The translations under genes and the position numbers were made by a program. From positions 3,348,001-3,412,000 of the forward strand of contig JAECYW010000005.1 of assembly GCA_023014335.1 (NCBI GenBank): a stretch of DNA of 64,000 nucleotides, in the 5' to 3' direction. How positions within the stretch are numbered: the first letter of the stretch is position 1; the number at the start of each line of letters is the position of its first letter. This DNA comes from Galerina marginata. Its lineage: Eukaryota; Basidiomycota; Agaricomycetes; Agaricales; Galerinaceae. This document shows positions 21,131-34,780 of the stretch, piece by piece. Under the pieces are notes generated by a model. That model did not search any database. It was not told the DNA's origin and saw only the letters and a program-made list of their open reading frames with translations.

Positions 21131-23700
21131 TTTCGACCTGAGTCATGCGTTATAAAGGTGTGATGAATTGTCACTAGTCACTGAGTGGAATTTCAGTCTT
21201 TGGACGTGCTTTGGACCTTGAATTCGGTCTCACCAACCTCCCTCCCCCGACGCATACCGAAAACGACAGGCTGCCGCGATTCCTAGAGGCTATACACCAA
21301 GATCTAGAGCAAAGCAAAGGCACTCTCAGGCGGAGCCTTTGCCTGCTATTTCAACTTGAAATTCCACCGCCTCAGAGTCGCTCTTTCGCTTCTGCCTTGG
21401 TATTGAATGACTCCTGGAGTTGTGCCAGGCTTCGTATCAGCAATATGAGCTTTTCTGTTTACAGTACACTTCGCGTTATGAAACAATCTTCTTATTAAAA
21501 TATCGCTGCTGACAGTCTATTCGTTAAATCCGCCAGGAGGATAGAGCGAAGAAAGGGCTCATATCTTAGGTATTTAAACAAGATCGTCTACCAGATTTTC
21601 TACTTCTTACACGCTTATCCCTCTAGCTACTTTTTACGGTGGGGAATGGCCTTTTATCACCATCGATCGACATCTCTCCCCAAAATTTCTGCGTCTCGAG
21701 AAGGTCCAGCGTCCTCATCACCGTGCAGAGACTGTGATGATCCACGAGTTGGGTCGTTTATCGATCCTTTGGGACTTGCAGTTACGCCCAACTCTTACTG
21801 ATGTATACCGTCCCTCTCAGCATTCCTGCACGGCTGTGGCTCTGGACACCTGATCACCAAACCTCACTCCACACCTCGTCGCTTGCGCCTAACCCACGGA
21901 GTCTCTAGTAATCGCGGCTCTTGTCGAACCCTCATCTCTTCCCACTCAATCGGCCTCAGCCTCAATGCCCCAATGCGAAGATGGAGATAAAGGTAAACCA
22001 TGAAGCTGCCCTGCTACCCGATCCCCATGGTACATGCTCTGCGATAAGCTTTGTCTAGCACCCTTTTGTATATCGATATCTCCTTGATCGCGTTCTAACT
22101 GCTCATTTCAAGTCGGAATTCTGTCATCCTGCTGTCTGGGTTTTCAACATGATGTACTCAGATTCCGGAGTTGGAGCCCTATTTTCGGAGGCTTCTGCCG
22201 TATTCTGATCCTCCTGTAGCTGTGAATCCTTGCCAAAATTGACCAAAGAGTGCGTCGACTCCAAATATCCTCCAGCTTTCAAATATGTTCGTAAAAATCG
22301 AATTTAGCACTGCGGTACCGTTTGTTTATCACCCATTTCTCGACCACCGCTTCCAAGTTGGCACCTCATACTGTTTTTCCTGGCTGGATCTCCTTCATGC
22401 GTACTCAGAAATAGGAGCTGGCGCCGTGGTCTTCCATTGACAGCCATTCTATTCTCTGTGTAGTGCTTAGTTCAGAATACAGCCAGAAATCGACTAGAAC
22501 CTGGCTCATATTCCGTGTCTCCTCCAGCTTCCCGATAATTCTCTAGCTCCCAGTCGACGGTCGTACACCCTCCAATTCCGCATTTTTATTCTATTTACCC
22601 GCCCTGGCTTCCCGGATACCTCGCTAGCCCGCTCTGCCTTTTTCTGCAACGCCTTAGACTGGACTTCACAGCGACCCCGCGATGTCGATCCTGGCTAGAT
22701 TTTTCGAGGCCAGCTCCTCAGATTCAGTTGCGGAGCTGGTTATACTGTCTTCCGTACTAGTCTGATATCAGTTGTTGCTCGACAGAACTTAGCCATCAAT
22801 TCGACTCAATGCAGGAAGGTCGTAAATGCTCTGCCTTCGTCTATGGTAATGCATTAGGATTCTACTTTGCTTTTTGTTCAACTAATGCAATCCGCATTCA
22901 CTTATGTCCCTTCTGGGGCCATTTTCTAGTCATAGATCGAGATAACTTTGCCACCACTCAGATATTCGAGATATTCGTAAATCGCAGCAGTGACGGCGAA
23001 CCATTCGAATGCTCAGCATTCAATCCATTCAAATTATTTGTCTTTTAATCTCGAAGGTTTCCGCCTGTACTCTAGACGCCGCCTACAGATGTGCGTCGCG
23101 TTGAGGTTTGACTACTTATTGTCCCTTACACCAGACTTCAAATTTACTTATGCTCATATGAGACGACGATAGCCAAAGGTCTCTCACTAGGATACATACC
23201 TGAATGGACGATAGGCGTTCGGTCGCCTGGCGGGAGCAAGTTCACATATCGCTTATTTGCCTCTTTACGATAGGCGATATCAAGGTCGTTCGTCCTTCGC
23301 TTCCCTCGTTTATAATGTTTCCTATCTTGGCCACCTAATTAAGGCACTTCCATTGAAACTTACATGCTTGCATAATTTAAATACTCAGATGGAGTCTGAA
23401 TGGACACGAGCTAGCTATGAATTCGACTCGACGCCGGGATCGCAGAAGCAGATAAATTTGAAGCGCCAATCCAATTCATTCGATCTTCTACTCAAAGGCA
23501 TATTGTCAAACTTATTTGCACCTAGACTGGCAGCCAATTATTTTGTGATGGTCTATCTGTGTCAGGTAATTATAACATGGTCGGCGATAACCCGCTCCAT
23601 TGGGCGGTACTGTGCACACCGCATTGTGCATGAATCCTCGAATAGCCCTAACACCACGGACGCCATTAAATGCAGTCCGTATCGCCTAACATTTTGATTA
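21130..23700. repeat. Repeat copy 2: non-coding arm
   Basis: Contains GAAAACGACAGGCTGC (21260), GAGTTGGGTCGTTTATCG (21747), the three sub-repeats near 22135, 22380 and 22690, TAGCCATCAATTCGACTC (22790), the TGTGCGTCGCGTTGA block (23090) and CGATAGGCGATATCAAGG (23270). No long conserved frame. Confidence 0.7.
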
Positions 23701-25800
23701 TAAGATACTCGCTGTACTTCCCTGCTCGCGAGGAACAGATGAAGGCTATGAAGTTGGGCAGAGACGAGAAGGGCCTTGTGGACTGTGGGGAAATTGATAT
23801 GGGCGTCGAATTCACACTGTTATACTAGATGTCAATGATGAACCAAAAAAAATAACATGAAATAAGGGAGTACGATCGGGACTGGAATTCGACCAGAAAA
23901 ACTTGAGGAGGGGAAGGGACTTACGAGGAGGCTGGCGCCGAAGATGACATATTTGGACTGGTTACATCTTTCAGTAAGTTTGGGATTTGGAAACTCCGGC
24001 GTTGACTACGGCGATCGTTAGTGTCGTGACTCCGGCACTCAACAGAAACGTGACCTATACGCGTCGCGTCAACGTCGCGTGAGCCTGCGTGCCAATGTCC
24101 CTCTACAGCCTTTTGCCTGCACTTGTGTAAATTTGCCACAATACCCTAAGCTAAAAGAGCGGCAAGTACTTAGTAGTCATTTAGCATTTGACAGCTAAGG
24201 CTCCTTAGGTAAGTAAATGTGTTTAGATCTAACGGAGAGCGTGATAAATAGATGAAGAGGGAGCTGAGTGAGCAAAAAAAACACCGCCGAATGAAGCATC
24301 AATGTATATAGGAGAAAATCAACATGGATTAGAATAACGCTACAGGATATATTTTACAAGAGATGAGGTTTGAATATTGACTATGGAGGAGAAGACGGAT
24401 ACAGACCTCAACGAGCGCAAACGTCTGCGGGAGGCTGACAAAGTCATAACATCCCCTGAAAGTATACCAAAGGTGTACTTATTTTAGGCGATTACGAGGC
24501 TTTGTCGTAGTAAGTGGCTGACATACCGTCGCGTACTTCCACAATGGCTCCAGATTATTTGGTCTGGCGTGTTCTCGTGTAGATACCTGTAGAAGTGCTC
24601 CTAAATGGCGATAAGAGACAACAGCCACCGGAAAAGGTTAGACGATGCAGTTTTGCGTAGAGTATCGATGCTTGGGGAGGCTGTAAACACTCGAGAGCAG
24701 TGTAGAAGCGAGGTGTTGTATTGCTGGCGCGAAGCGCTTAGGGGCGGACCGCATCTCCCGCCGGAGAGTGATCGCCGGAGTCCACGCCGGAGTTTCCAAT
24801 TCACAAATGCACTCACATCTTTACCTTCCGCAGAGCATATCCCCACTCGAACGACGCGCCATCCGTCCCTTTCCCGCTCCTGCTATCATCGTCATCATCC
24901 TCGTTATCATCCGCAGGCTTGCCAATCCTCGCTTCGCGGCTCCGTAATGCATCGACGGACCATCCCCTCGACGGGCTTCAGCCCTCTCCCTCTCTCCGCC
25001 CCAGCTTCACGAGTCATGCGTTGACTAAGCCCCACAGACGGCGATGCGTATAACGAGAAACGTAACAGGTTGGAGAGCCTCGGCACGTAGTTCAGCCGTA
25101 CACTGCTGTCTGCTCAGTGCTGTCGCCAGGCCGTAGGGCTGTTTCACTGCAGTCTATTCGTGTCCGTGGATAAAGTCATGCGGCGAGGCAGTGTCAGGGA
25201 GACATCTTGCGGGCGGGAGGTCGAGCAGAAGGGGCTGGCGGAATTTGCGAAGCCAGGCGGCTGTCGCCGCCACTATGGAGGAGCGTCGAGACGGAAGGAG
25301 CCGGGATGCTGTTGAGGGAAGTTGAACCGGGGCTTAAGGGAATCAACTGCATGGGATGAATCATTGAGGCGGAGGCCGTGGGTCGTGCCGTTGTAGAGGC
25401 CAGTAGTAGCAGAAGGAAAGGACGTTCAGCTCGCCAGCAAGCTAGAGCGAGGTGGGGAGAACGAACAGCCGGAACCGCTGCTGGCACGGCAGTCCCAGAC
25501 TGCAGGGCATTAGGAATATGAAAGGAAGAACTCTGGATGTTCGTGATCTCACCATTGTCCATGCATTTCGCATCATAAGAGCAAGTCATAGGACGTTGCT
25601 TTCTGTCCCTGAGCCGAAATAAGTCGGTGTAAGGTAAACTTGTTGATCCGGTCACACTAAAGTTCCAGAGAGCTGAATTTCAGAGAAAGAGTTAGTCGCG
25701 TTGCTCATCGTTGTTGTCGAGAACGACAAATTATGGCAAAGGGGAATTCGAAAGACTCAAGTCAGCCTGAAAGATTTAGATTAATTTCGACATGAGTCAC
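23700..25800 (-). pseudogene. Repeat copy 3: membrane gene relic
   Basis: Begins with a block shared only with the copy 5/6 junction (GCGAGGAACAGATGAAGGCTA at 23737 and 39759). The first exon is readable at 25550-25610: minus strand MTCSYDAKCMDN followed by GTGAGAT. An alternative frame gives a 153-codon run (25194-25655) that reads through this donor. Other exon blocks near 23920 and 24725-25020 are diverged. GTCACGTGT lies upstream at 25797. Confidence 0.5.
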
Positions 25801-28140
25801 GTGTGGTCGATTGATGATCAGGCGCAATGGATTTTGATTCCGAGTCTTTGACTTCGTTCTACAAACTCCCTTGACGCATACCGAAAACGACAGCCTGGCA
25901 CGACACCAGAGCCCATAAATCAAGTACGAAGCAAGGATCTCTCATGTGGAGACTGTACCTACCATGTTCACCGCCTCAGAGTCGCCTCGCTTCTATCTTG
26001 GACCTGCGAATATATAGTGCCAGGCTGCCAATTCGCAATGCGTCCTTCCGCTTACACTTTGCATCATGGAACAGTTTGCTTATTGAAGTGTCGCTGCTGA
26101 CAGTCTGTTCGTTGAATCCGCCAGTAGGATAGAGCGAACAAGGGCTTGGGGGCTTAGATCTTAGGTATGCGAACAGGATCGTCAACGTTAACCCGATCAT
26201 CCAATTCTGACCCTCTTATCCCTCTAGCCATCCTGCTACGGCAGGTCATATCTTACTTCCACCATCGATCGACATCCCTCCCCCCAAATTTCTGCGTCTT
26301 GAGATGGTCCAGCGTCCTCATAGCCGTGCAGAGACTGTGAAGATCCGCGAGTTGGGTCGTTATCGATCCTTTGGGACCTGCAGTTACGCCCAACTCTTAC
26401 GGGAGGAATTAACAACTTCTTGTCATTCCTGCACGGCTGTGGCTCTGGATACGCGATCATCAAGCTTTGAAGCTCAAACTTCACTCCATCTCGTCGCTTG
26501 CAGAGTCGTGCTCTACCCATAGAATCGCTAGCAATCACATCCGTCATCCAATCCGATCTCCTTCCACGTAATCGGCATCAAACTCGATGCCCCGATCCGA
26601 GGACGGGGATTTTGAAATTTGGTGGTGACTGCCTTGCTAGCCTATCCTCAAGGTACTGGCTCGGCGATAAGTCCGCTCTGAAGTCCCATCGTGTTTACTA
26701 TCCTTCGATCTCGTTCGAAAGGCTCATTTCGAGTTGTTATTTCGTCGTATTTTCTGGCTGGGTTTCCAGGATGGCATGCCCAGATCTCGGAGTTGGAGAC
26801 CTCGCTTTCGAAGTCTCCTACCGTGCTCTAATCTTCCTCTGCCACCAAAGTTCCACGAGACCTAGCCAAAAATCGACCGGAAGCTGCACTGGCTTCAAAA
26901 TTCCCTGCCTGTTGATCACATTCGTGTCATAAAATTCAACACTGCAGTGCGGTTCGTTCATCATCTATCTCGAACCCTGCTGGCCAGTTAGCAGCTCATA
27001 TCGTCTTTCCTGGCTAGATCTTCCCGAGACATACTCAGAAATAGAAACTGGAGCCGTGTATCTATCGACATTGACAGCTGTTCTATTCTGTTAGGCAAAG
27101 TCCCTGGTCGCAGTCTAGCCAAAGGTTGACTCAAATCTGCCTCGTATTTTGCATTTCCTCTGCCTTAGTTCCTAATTCCTAGCTTCCTGTCGTACACCAT
27201 CCGATTCCGCCTGTTTGTTCCATTTTTCGGTCCTGGCTAGGATACCTAGCTCGCTCTACGATTTTCTCTGCAACGCCTAGACTTCACAACAACCTCGCGA
27301 TGTCGATCCTGGCTAGATTTTCGAGAGCAGCTCCTCAGATGTAGTTACGGAGCCGGTTATACCGTCTTCCGTACTACTCTGATACCCCGTCGAGCGTTTA
27401 CGAAATCTAGCCATAAATTCGACTCAACGCAGGAAGTCCATAAACACTTTGCCTTTTTCTATGATAATATGCATCAGTATTCTGCTTTGCTTCCGGTTTA
27501 ACTAACGCAGTCCGCATTCCTTTTTGTCCCCACTCAGATGTTCGCAATATTCGTAAATGCAGTGACGGCAAACCACTCGAATGCCCGAAATTCAGTCCAT
27601 CCAAATTATGTGTCTTAATCTCCAAGGTTTCGGCCTGTACTCTAGACGGTGCCGACAGACGTGCGTCGCGTTGATTTCCTTTGAGGTTCAACTACTTATT
27701 GTTCCTTACACCAGACTTTAAATTTATCTATGCTCATGTGAGACCACGATAGCCAAAGGTCTCTAACTAGGACACGTACCCGAATGGATGATGGGTGTTC
27801 CGACATCTGGCGGGAGCAAATTCAAATATGGCTTATTTGCCACTTTACGATAGGCGACGTCAATGTACCTTCGCTTCCATCACTTATAATGTTTCTTACC
27901 TTGGCCACCTATTCAAGGCTCTTCCATTGAGACTTACAATATGACATACTTGCATACTTAGATGGAGTCTGAATTAACACGAGCTAGTTATAAATTTGAC
28001 TCGAGGCCGGGATCGCAGAAGCAGATGAAAATGTGAAGGCAATCCAATTCATTCAATCGTCTACTTAAAAGGCATTTTCCAAGTTATTCAACTCAAACCC
28101 ACCCAGGCGAGCAGTCAACTATTCATGTTTTATGCATCAA
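25800..28140. repeat. Repeat copy 3: non-coding arm
   Basis: Complete arm: GAAAACGACAGCCTG (25882), GAGTTGGGTCGTTATCG (26350), the sub-repeats at about 26755, 27013 and 27310, TAGCCATAAATTCGACTC (27411), the TGCGTCGCGTTGATTTCC block (27662), CGATAGGCGACGTCAATG (27848) and AATTATAACATGGCAGGC near 28145. Confidence 0.75.
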
Positions 28141-28169
28141 GGAATTATAACATGGCAGGCAATAACCCA

Positions 28170-29660
28170 CTCTATTGGGCGGTCACCGCATACAAGGAGC
28201 AGCAGCGGCGGAAGGGACGTTCTCCTTGGAGACTGCAGCATTCTCCTCATCCCGACGACGCCATTTGACAACCTGGGTTCGAGATTCAGGCTTCAAGAAC
28301 TTGAAGGGGGGCTATGGGCTCCGATTCAACTGCGAGCACGCGAGCACAGCCGCGGCTACCACCTCTCCGTACTGTTCCGTGAGTGACTGGAAAGTAGGAG
28401 GGAGTGTCAGTACGGAAACGAAAGTCGTATAAGTGTAGATAAAATAAATGCAAATGCAAAAATAAATACGGAAAAAAAAGAACAAGCCCGAAAATAAAAG
28501 AGAGAAAGAAAAACAGGAAGAAAAGAAGAGAAACGCACCCCGCGTAGTTATTCATAATAATGACAGTCGCTACACTCAGGCGGTTACGCCGTGGGCATCA
28601 TGCCCTTCCCTGACCGATAGATTACGTGGTTGGGACACAGAAAGCCATCCAACATCACCGTTAACAGCTCAAATGCTAGCAGGAGCTCGGGGCTGTTGCC
28701 CGTGCGGATGTCTGCATACCGCTAGATGTTGAATTATATGAGGAAAGTGACGAAGATAAGGTGAGGGAGGGTCAGGAAGGAGTATGCAGCGAGCTGGCAA
28801 AGTGGAGTTACGTTAGTGACCAAGAAAAGAAGAAGTAATTGGAAGTTGGACTTACGAGGATGTTTGCGACGAACACAACCTACTTGAGCCGATTCCCAGC
28901 AGCCTTCGCAGCTCAGCAATGTGCTTTGACCCTCTGTACCGCGCTCAAACAACGCGTCATTTGTTGCATTCCGCTCCCGTTATCATTTGCGCCGACCGGT
29001 CTCTGGGGGGGGGGGGGGGGGGGAGATGGCGAGTGGAGGAGGATGGCGAGTAGACGAAGTGCATGGAGCAAGAGAAGCCTTGTGAGCTGCCGCTACAGCC
29101 GCTGTGGAGGAACGTTGAGTTGGAGGAGTCGGCTCGAGCTGGAGGAACCGGGCGGTATTGATGGAAATTGAACGTTGAACCGCAGCTTGAGGGGTCGCAG
29201 GATGGGTTGTTGAGGCGGAGAGCAGTGGTGTAGTCGGATAGAGGCTGCCAAGTGGAAGGAACGTTCAGCTCACCAGCAGGGAAGCTAGAGCAAGAAAGGC
29301 GGGGGAACCACTGTTGGCAGTCGAGCAGAGTGATCCAGGAACATTCGTAATGGCGGCAGTCGGGGGCTGCAAGTGTTGGTGAGTACGAAAAGAAGGACCG
29401 CCGTTGTTTGTGATCTCACTATTGGCCATTTTCGCGTCATAAGAGCAAGGGGCATCCATCGGACGTCGCTTGGACGTCACTAGTTCACTTTCCGTCCCCA
29501 GGTGAGCCAAAGTAGGTCGGTGTAAGATAAGCTTGCTGAATTATTCTAATAGGTCGCGCTAACATTGCAGAAGGCTGGATCTAGCATAAGTTAGTCGTAC
29601 TGCTTGTTGTGGTCATCGAGAACGAGTCGGAGAATGGCAGAGAGGACCCGAGTCACGTGT
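28170..29660 (-). pseudogene. Repeat copy 4: membrane gene relic
   Basis: Last-exon boundary at 28383 (GTGACTGGAAAGTAGGAGGG), A-rich intron, CACCCCGCGTAGTTATTCAT at 28535, an internal donor at 28852, and the first exon at 29420-29470 (minus strand CSYDAK). The second exon reads SPAFLALASLL before a still intact GTGAGCT donor (29267-29273), which is GCGAGCT in several other copies. A run of 19 G at 29005-29023 interrupts it. Confidence 0.5.
29005..29023. repeat. G19 homopolymer
   Basis: Nineteen G residues in a row inside the copy 4 relic; no other copy has it. Its length may be inexact because of sequencing. Confidence 0.85.
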
Positions 29661-31330
29661 GGTCAATTGATGGATCAGGCGCAGTGGCTTCACCTCGTCG
29701 ATTCTTGAATCGTTCTCACCTTGAAGTTCCCCAGATGCATACCGAAATCGACAGCCTGCCACGACTACCAGAGACCATAAACCAAGCACGAAGCACTGGC
29801 ACTCTCAAGTGGAGCTTTCACCTACCAATTCCACTGCTTCAGAGTCGCTCATCGTTTCGACCTTGGTGAGGCTTTGACGGTCGTAGTTGGTGACAGGCTT
29901 CAAATCGTCAATGCTTTAAATTCCTTCCACTTCGTCATTGTATTCTGGAACAACCTATGCACTACTCGGATCTCATCTTTGGCAATATATCCCGTCGTCC
30001 GCTTGCTCGATTCGCCGCGAAAATATAGCGAGTGGCTCAAATCTTGAGCCCTTTCAGGTATCTAAACATGATCGATCATGATCGCCGACCCAATCTTCCA
30101 ATTCTGACCATCAGATCCCTCTAGCAATCCTTCTACAGCAGGCCATAATCGACTTGTGATGGCCCCGTGTCCTCATCGCCGCGAAGAGATTGTGAAGAAT
30201 ACGCGAGTTAGATCGTATATTCGGTTCTTTGGGACCCGCAATTATGTCCAACTCGGTTCCATGAATTCTCCCCATTTTTGCGCGGCTGTGGCTCACCATT
30301 CCTCTCATGAAGCCTAAACCTCACCCCTCTCGTCGCTGGTGCTCTACCTATGGAGTCGCTAGCAATCGCAGCCCTCATCCAATCCGATCTCCTCCCATTC
30401 AATCGGCTTCATACTCGACGCCCCGATCTGAATGTGGAGATAATGGAAAGGCATCGAGCTCTGCCTTGCTACCCAATCCCCTGACACCAAGGAGACTGCT
30501 CTCTTATCGCTTCGACACACTTTCCTTTGTCGTTTTTTCTGGCTTGGTTTCCAGGACGGTATACTCAGATATCGGAGTTTGGAGCCCTGCTTTCGAAGTC
30601 TCCTGCCGTATTCTGACGACTCTACCGCCTGTTCCACGAGACCTAGCCAAAAATCGACGGGAAACTGCACTGGCTTCAAAAATCCTCTGCCTGTCAATCA
30701 AATTCATGTCATAAAATTCAACACTGCAGTGCGGTTTGCTCATCATCTATCTCGAATCCTGCTGACCAGTTAGCAGCTCATACCGTCTTTCCTGGCTAGA
30801 TCTTCCGAGACATACTCAGAAATAGAAACTGGAGCCATGTACTGTATCTATCGACATTGGCAGCCGTTCTATTCTGTTAGGCAAAGTCCCTGGACGCAGT
30901 CTAGCCAAAAGTTGATTCAAATCTCCCTCGTATTTCGTATTTCCTCTGACTTAGTTCCTGATTCACAGCTTCCGGTCGTACACCCTTCGATTATGCCTGT
31001 TTATTCCATTTATCGGTCCTGGTTGGGATAGCACGCTCGCTCTACTTTTTTCTGCAACGCCTTAGACTGCACTTCACGGCGACCTTGCGATGTCAATCCT
31101 GGCTAAATTTTTCGAGAGCAGCTCCTCAGATGTAGTCACGGAGCCGGTTATACCGTCTTCCGTACCACTCTGATCTCCCATGTTTCCCTGCGAAATCTAG
31201 CCATAAATTCGACTCAACGCAAGAAATCCATTACCACTCTGACTTCAGCTTTTTGGCCAGTTGACGGCGTCTTCAGCTACTTACTTAACATCTGTTTGTC
31301 GCGTTTAGTTTCTTTGCGGTTTACCAACTT
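29660..31330. repeat. Repeat copy 4: non-coding arm
   Basis: CGAAATCGACAGCCTGCC (29744), a diverged CGAGTTAGATCGTATATTCG (30202), the sub-repeats at about 30538, 30795 and 31100, TAGCCATAAATTCGACTC (31199) and a diverged ACGGCG.CTTCAGCTACTTA (31265). It runs directly into the upstream region of the plus-strand membrane gene. Confidence 0.7.
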
Positions 31331-32200
31331 AACTTACAATGGTGACGTCAATTTTTGTTTGTCCTTATGACCCAGACGACGACAACGATTTGATTGTTTC
31401 TGCCAATGACATTGATCCGTTGTCGCATTGCACTTTGATTCTTCAAGCGACCTACCTCCTGTAAGTAACTTAACAGCTCGTAAGCCTTCGAGTCTTAAAT
31501 CGCCAGAAATCGCAAGAACAGAAAGACCTTCAAGTTTTGACGACGTGGCAATGAAAAATAGATGGGAGGATGAGAATTGTAGGCATCGAATTCAGTCAAG
31601 AACAGAATCCGTCAAGAAACAAAAATAACAAAAAGTGTATAGTAGATACTTTGGGAGTTGAGTATAAGTTGAGGGTTAAACCGCATAGAAATGTGCGAGG
31701 ATGGAGGGAGTGTGCTGCATAGTGAACCGGCGAATATGAAAGGCATTTTTGCAAATGCCTCCCATCACTCCCAAACGAGGTTTTGTGGCTGTGTCGGCTC
31801 GGCTCTCGCCGAATAAGCGCTCATGAGGTTGAGTGTCGCACTCCTTTTCTGGGAGGTTGAAGGGAATAATTAAGAAACTCTTCAGGTATCAATTCTGAAA
31901 GTTGTAAGGTAAAACAAGTTATCGAGCTGATTTACAATCACACGGCACTAAAATTACAAACCGATAAGAAGATATCAAATCCCACAATATCACAGCAATT
32001 CTGCAGTGGTGGACAACTATAGGATCGTGGGTGCGGACCGACAAGCACCGCGTGGCAGGTAAAATTTTTTACTGAATGGCCAGTTACCGGTAAACTGTTA
32101 TATATACACCACTATATTTAGCAGTCGCGGTGCACCCTCGCAGTCCCGGACAGCCTGAAATTCAAATGGGACGATAAATGAACGTCTATGCTGCACCTCT
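31331..32200. other. Upstream region of the membrane gene
   Basis: No supported gene; a 66-codon frame at 31428-31628 shows no conservation. Near 32098-32107 a TATATATA-like stretch lies about 115 bp before the proposed start codon and could be the core promoter. Confidence 0.4.
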
Positions 32201-32218
32201 CTTGATTCTTGACTCGAC

Positions 32219-33943
32219 ATGTTGTTCATCTTAATGACCCTCTATCTGTTTCAAGGTTTAATTAATGTCGACGCTGCTCCCCTCTTTGTTATTTTACACT
32301 GACAAACCAGTACAGACCCCAGTTCGCCTCAAGAATGTGTTTGTCTGGATACTCGATCGCGATGGGATATTGTTCAAAGCTGTCTAGCTACCATATTCGC
32401 ATGCACATGGGTGTCCGTTCATCCAAACATCCCAGCTATAGGGGAACCATGGTGGGAAAGAGTGCTTCAGCGGTTGGAGTTGATGCTCTTGTCCATGATG
32501 GCGCCTGAACTTATCATATATTCGGCGGCAAAGGAGTGGGCAACAGCTCGACATTTAGCTGAAATTTACAAAGGTGCGTATGATTGCGTTATCTGAGATT
32601 ACGTCCTTCTCATATGTTTATGTGCAGAACACGGGTGGACAATGAGGCATGGTTACTTTCTTCAGATGGGCGGCTTTATGTTGTACGACAACGACAAGCC
32701 TAATGGGGTACTTAAACCCTATCAATTAGACAGACTTCTCAAGGAAGGAAAGGTAGTAATGCCCTCAACTACGGATGAAGAAATCCAAGACCGAAGCAAA
32801 AGCGATGGTCTCTCGAAGGCACTTGTCGTCATTCAAACAACCTGGTTTATCTACCAGTGTATTGCGCGGAGGGTCCAGGGACTGATTATTACAGAGCTGG
32901 AGCTCGTAACGCTCGCGTTTGCCGCCCTCAATGGTGTCATGTATATGTTCTGGTGGTTCAAACCCCTCGATGTCCAGACCACTGTCCGCATCGACCTCTT
33001 GGTTTCCAAGTGTGAAAAGCTTCCGGTATTTGTTCAGGCTGACGGTTCGTGACTTATTCCTTTCCACAACATTGCTCGATTTATATCTTTTTGCGTAGCC
33101 ATAGACCGTAGCGGCATTTCACAAATCCCACAAGAACTCCAATTCAGTAGGCTTGAACATACCCCGGGACCAACCAGCAGTAATAAAATTGGACTGGACG
33201 ATGCGACCAGTGATTTAGTAGGTAAGCCGCGCCGTGAACTATGACCGTCGTGCATTAGATAAAAAATTTCTTTTCAAGAAACCGAGATTGGACATGAAAA
33301 CCTGATCCTATCTCCATACCAGAGCATAAAATCCTCCAAGTTTCAGGATTTATGTTCTTTGGTATGGTGGTTTGTATCTGGCATTTTATTTCGTTGGCCA
33401 GGAACTGCGACGGAAGCTATCATCAAAAGGAGAGATAGATTCATCTTCAATAGCCACACCATCGAGAAGGGTACAGAGAGTATTCCAAGGTTCTACTTCT
33501 CTTACACTTACTACCCCAAAGAACCCTGGGTAGGACGCGTCGTGATCATTTGCCCTCCATTGGTCGGTATCCTATTCGGTGCCATTCATTGCGCAGGCTG
33601 GAACTTGTCCTTCCCATCGCTCATCGAAGCCAACATCTGGCGAGTCTCTTCAGCAATTATCACCACCGTACCGGTGACGTTTTTGCTGCTTGTGATTTAT
33701 GCTGGCCTTCGCACACGATTTGGAGACCATTTTCTTGTCCCCAAATCCTTGAAGAATAATTTCCTAGTCCAAAGGATTCTGAATCTTCTTGAACGCTGCC
33801 TGAAGATCGCTTTGAGTGGCCTAGTGCTGTGCTACATCATAGCGCGACTAGCCCTGTTGGTGGTGGCGCTTATTGCGCTTCGGGACCTCCCTCAAGAAGC
33901 ATTGACGGCACTGAAATGGACGTCATTTCTGCCTCACATTTGA
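32219..33943 (+). CDS. Multi-span membrane protein, Agaricomycete family (499 aa)
   Basis: Five exons: 32219-32255, 32316-32573, 32628-33044, 33099-33221 and 33279-33943; 1,500 nt with all junctions phase 1. A short hydrophobic leader (MLFILMTLYLF) is followed by CVCLDTRSRWDIVQSC. Next come ATIFACTWVSVHPNIP, MAPELIIYSA, GWTMRHGYFLQMGGFMLY, EEIQDRSKSDGLSKALVV, TTWFIYQCIARRVQGL and LELVTLAFAALNGVMYMFWW. The C-terminal half has IPRFYFSYTY, FGAIHCAGW, a long hydrophobic pair and YIIARLALLVVALIALRDLP, ending WTSFLPHI. I recognise this motif order from many unnamed agaric proteins; function is unknown. At least six membrane spans are likely. The gene appears intact. A paralogue lies at 54.9-57.2 kb and a relic at 62.4 kb. 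The first exon is the least certain. Confidence 0.8.
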
Positions 33944-34780
33944 TAGGGGACGCTCCTCTACTCGAGTAGAGGCCAATTCTATTCCGCAAAATCATCCAGG
34001 AGACGGGATTGGAACTGAGCACAGGTAAATCGTGTAAAGTTATTACATGGCATGAAGCTCACCACTTTTTTTGGAATAGCCTACCCAGTTGGTTTAACGA
34101 GATACTTTTTTTTATCGCCTCTCATATTTTTCTTCCATTTGTGGACACGATTACGCTTCCCCCACCTTGGTTTTGTAATCCAGAGTAGTAGGATTAATTC
34201 CTTCTCATATGACAATTCCTAAACCATTACGAGCTCTAGTATAGTCTGGACATTTGCTACTCTTTGTATATATGTGTATCTATACTCGTAGTCCAACTCG
34301 ACCCGTCTAACTCCCTTTTTAAACCTATATAATCCCGCTTCTGGTCACGGTGACGGGACTGTCTGAAAGAAAGAAAAAAGACCCGGAGTCGTTCAGTCGT
34401 CAAACCGTCACACGTCCGTTTTTCCATTCAAAATTCGGAGCACTCTAAGTTGCTGGAAACACAGCAGGGAAGCTGAAAACAAACGGTGAGAGTACACCTC
34501 ATGACCTCGAGCTCTCCGTGTATTTGCGAACTTCACAAGTTGGAGGAATATTGGTTCAACTTGACCAATAACTCGGCCGTCAAGCCATTCAAGGCCAAGT
34601 CCAAGTGGAGTAAATACAAGCCATCGCGACAAATCGAAGGTTTACTATTCTGAATATAGATATTTACAAAAGGGAGAGTAGAGAACGGCCAAGTCGATTC
34701 TCTGAATCACAGCCCAGGGACATGAGGGTACGAACTTCCATGGATATTACTTCAGATTACTTTCTCGGTTTGAGTTCGAT
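33944..34780. other. 3' flank of the membrane gene, no gene seen
   Basis: AT-rich spacer with a 74-codon minus-strand frame at 34408-34632 that I cannot support. The next repeat copy begins near 34780. Confidence 0.4.

Noticed and set aside
25194..25655. 153-codon minus-strand frame as an intact gene
   Set aside because: It reads through the donor after the CSYDAK exon that is shared by sister copies; only the first part corresponds to a conserved exon.
32311..32315. Splice acceptor CCAG at 32310 for exon 2 of the membrane gene
   Set aside because: It puts the conserved CVCLDTRSRWD segment out of frame with the CAAG/GTTTAA donor; the TACAG five bases further gives frame and matches the paralogue start of the domain.
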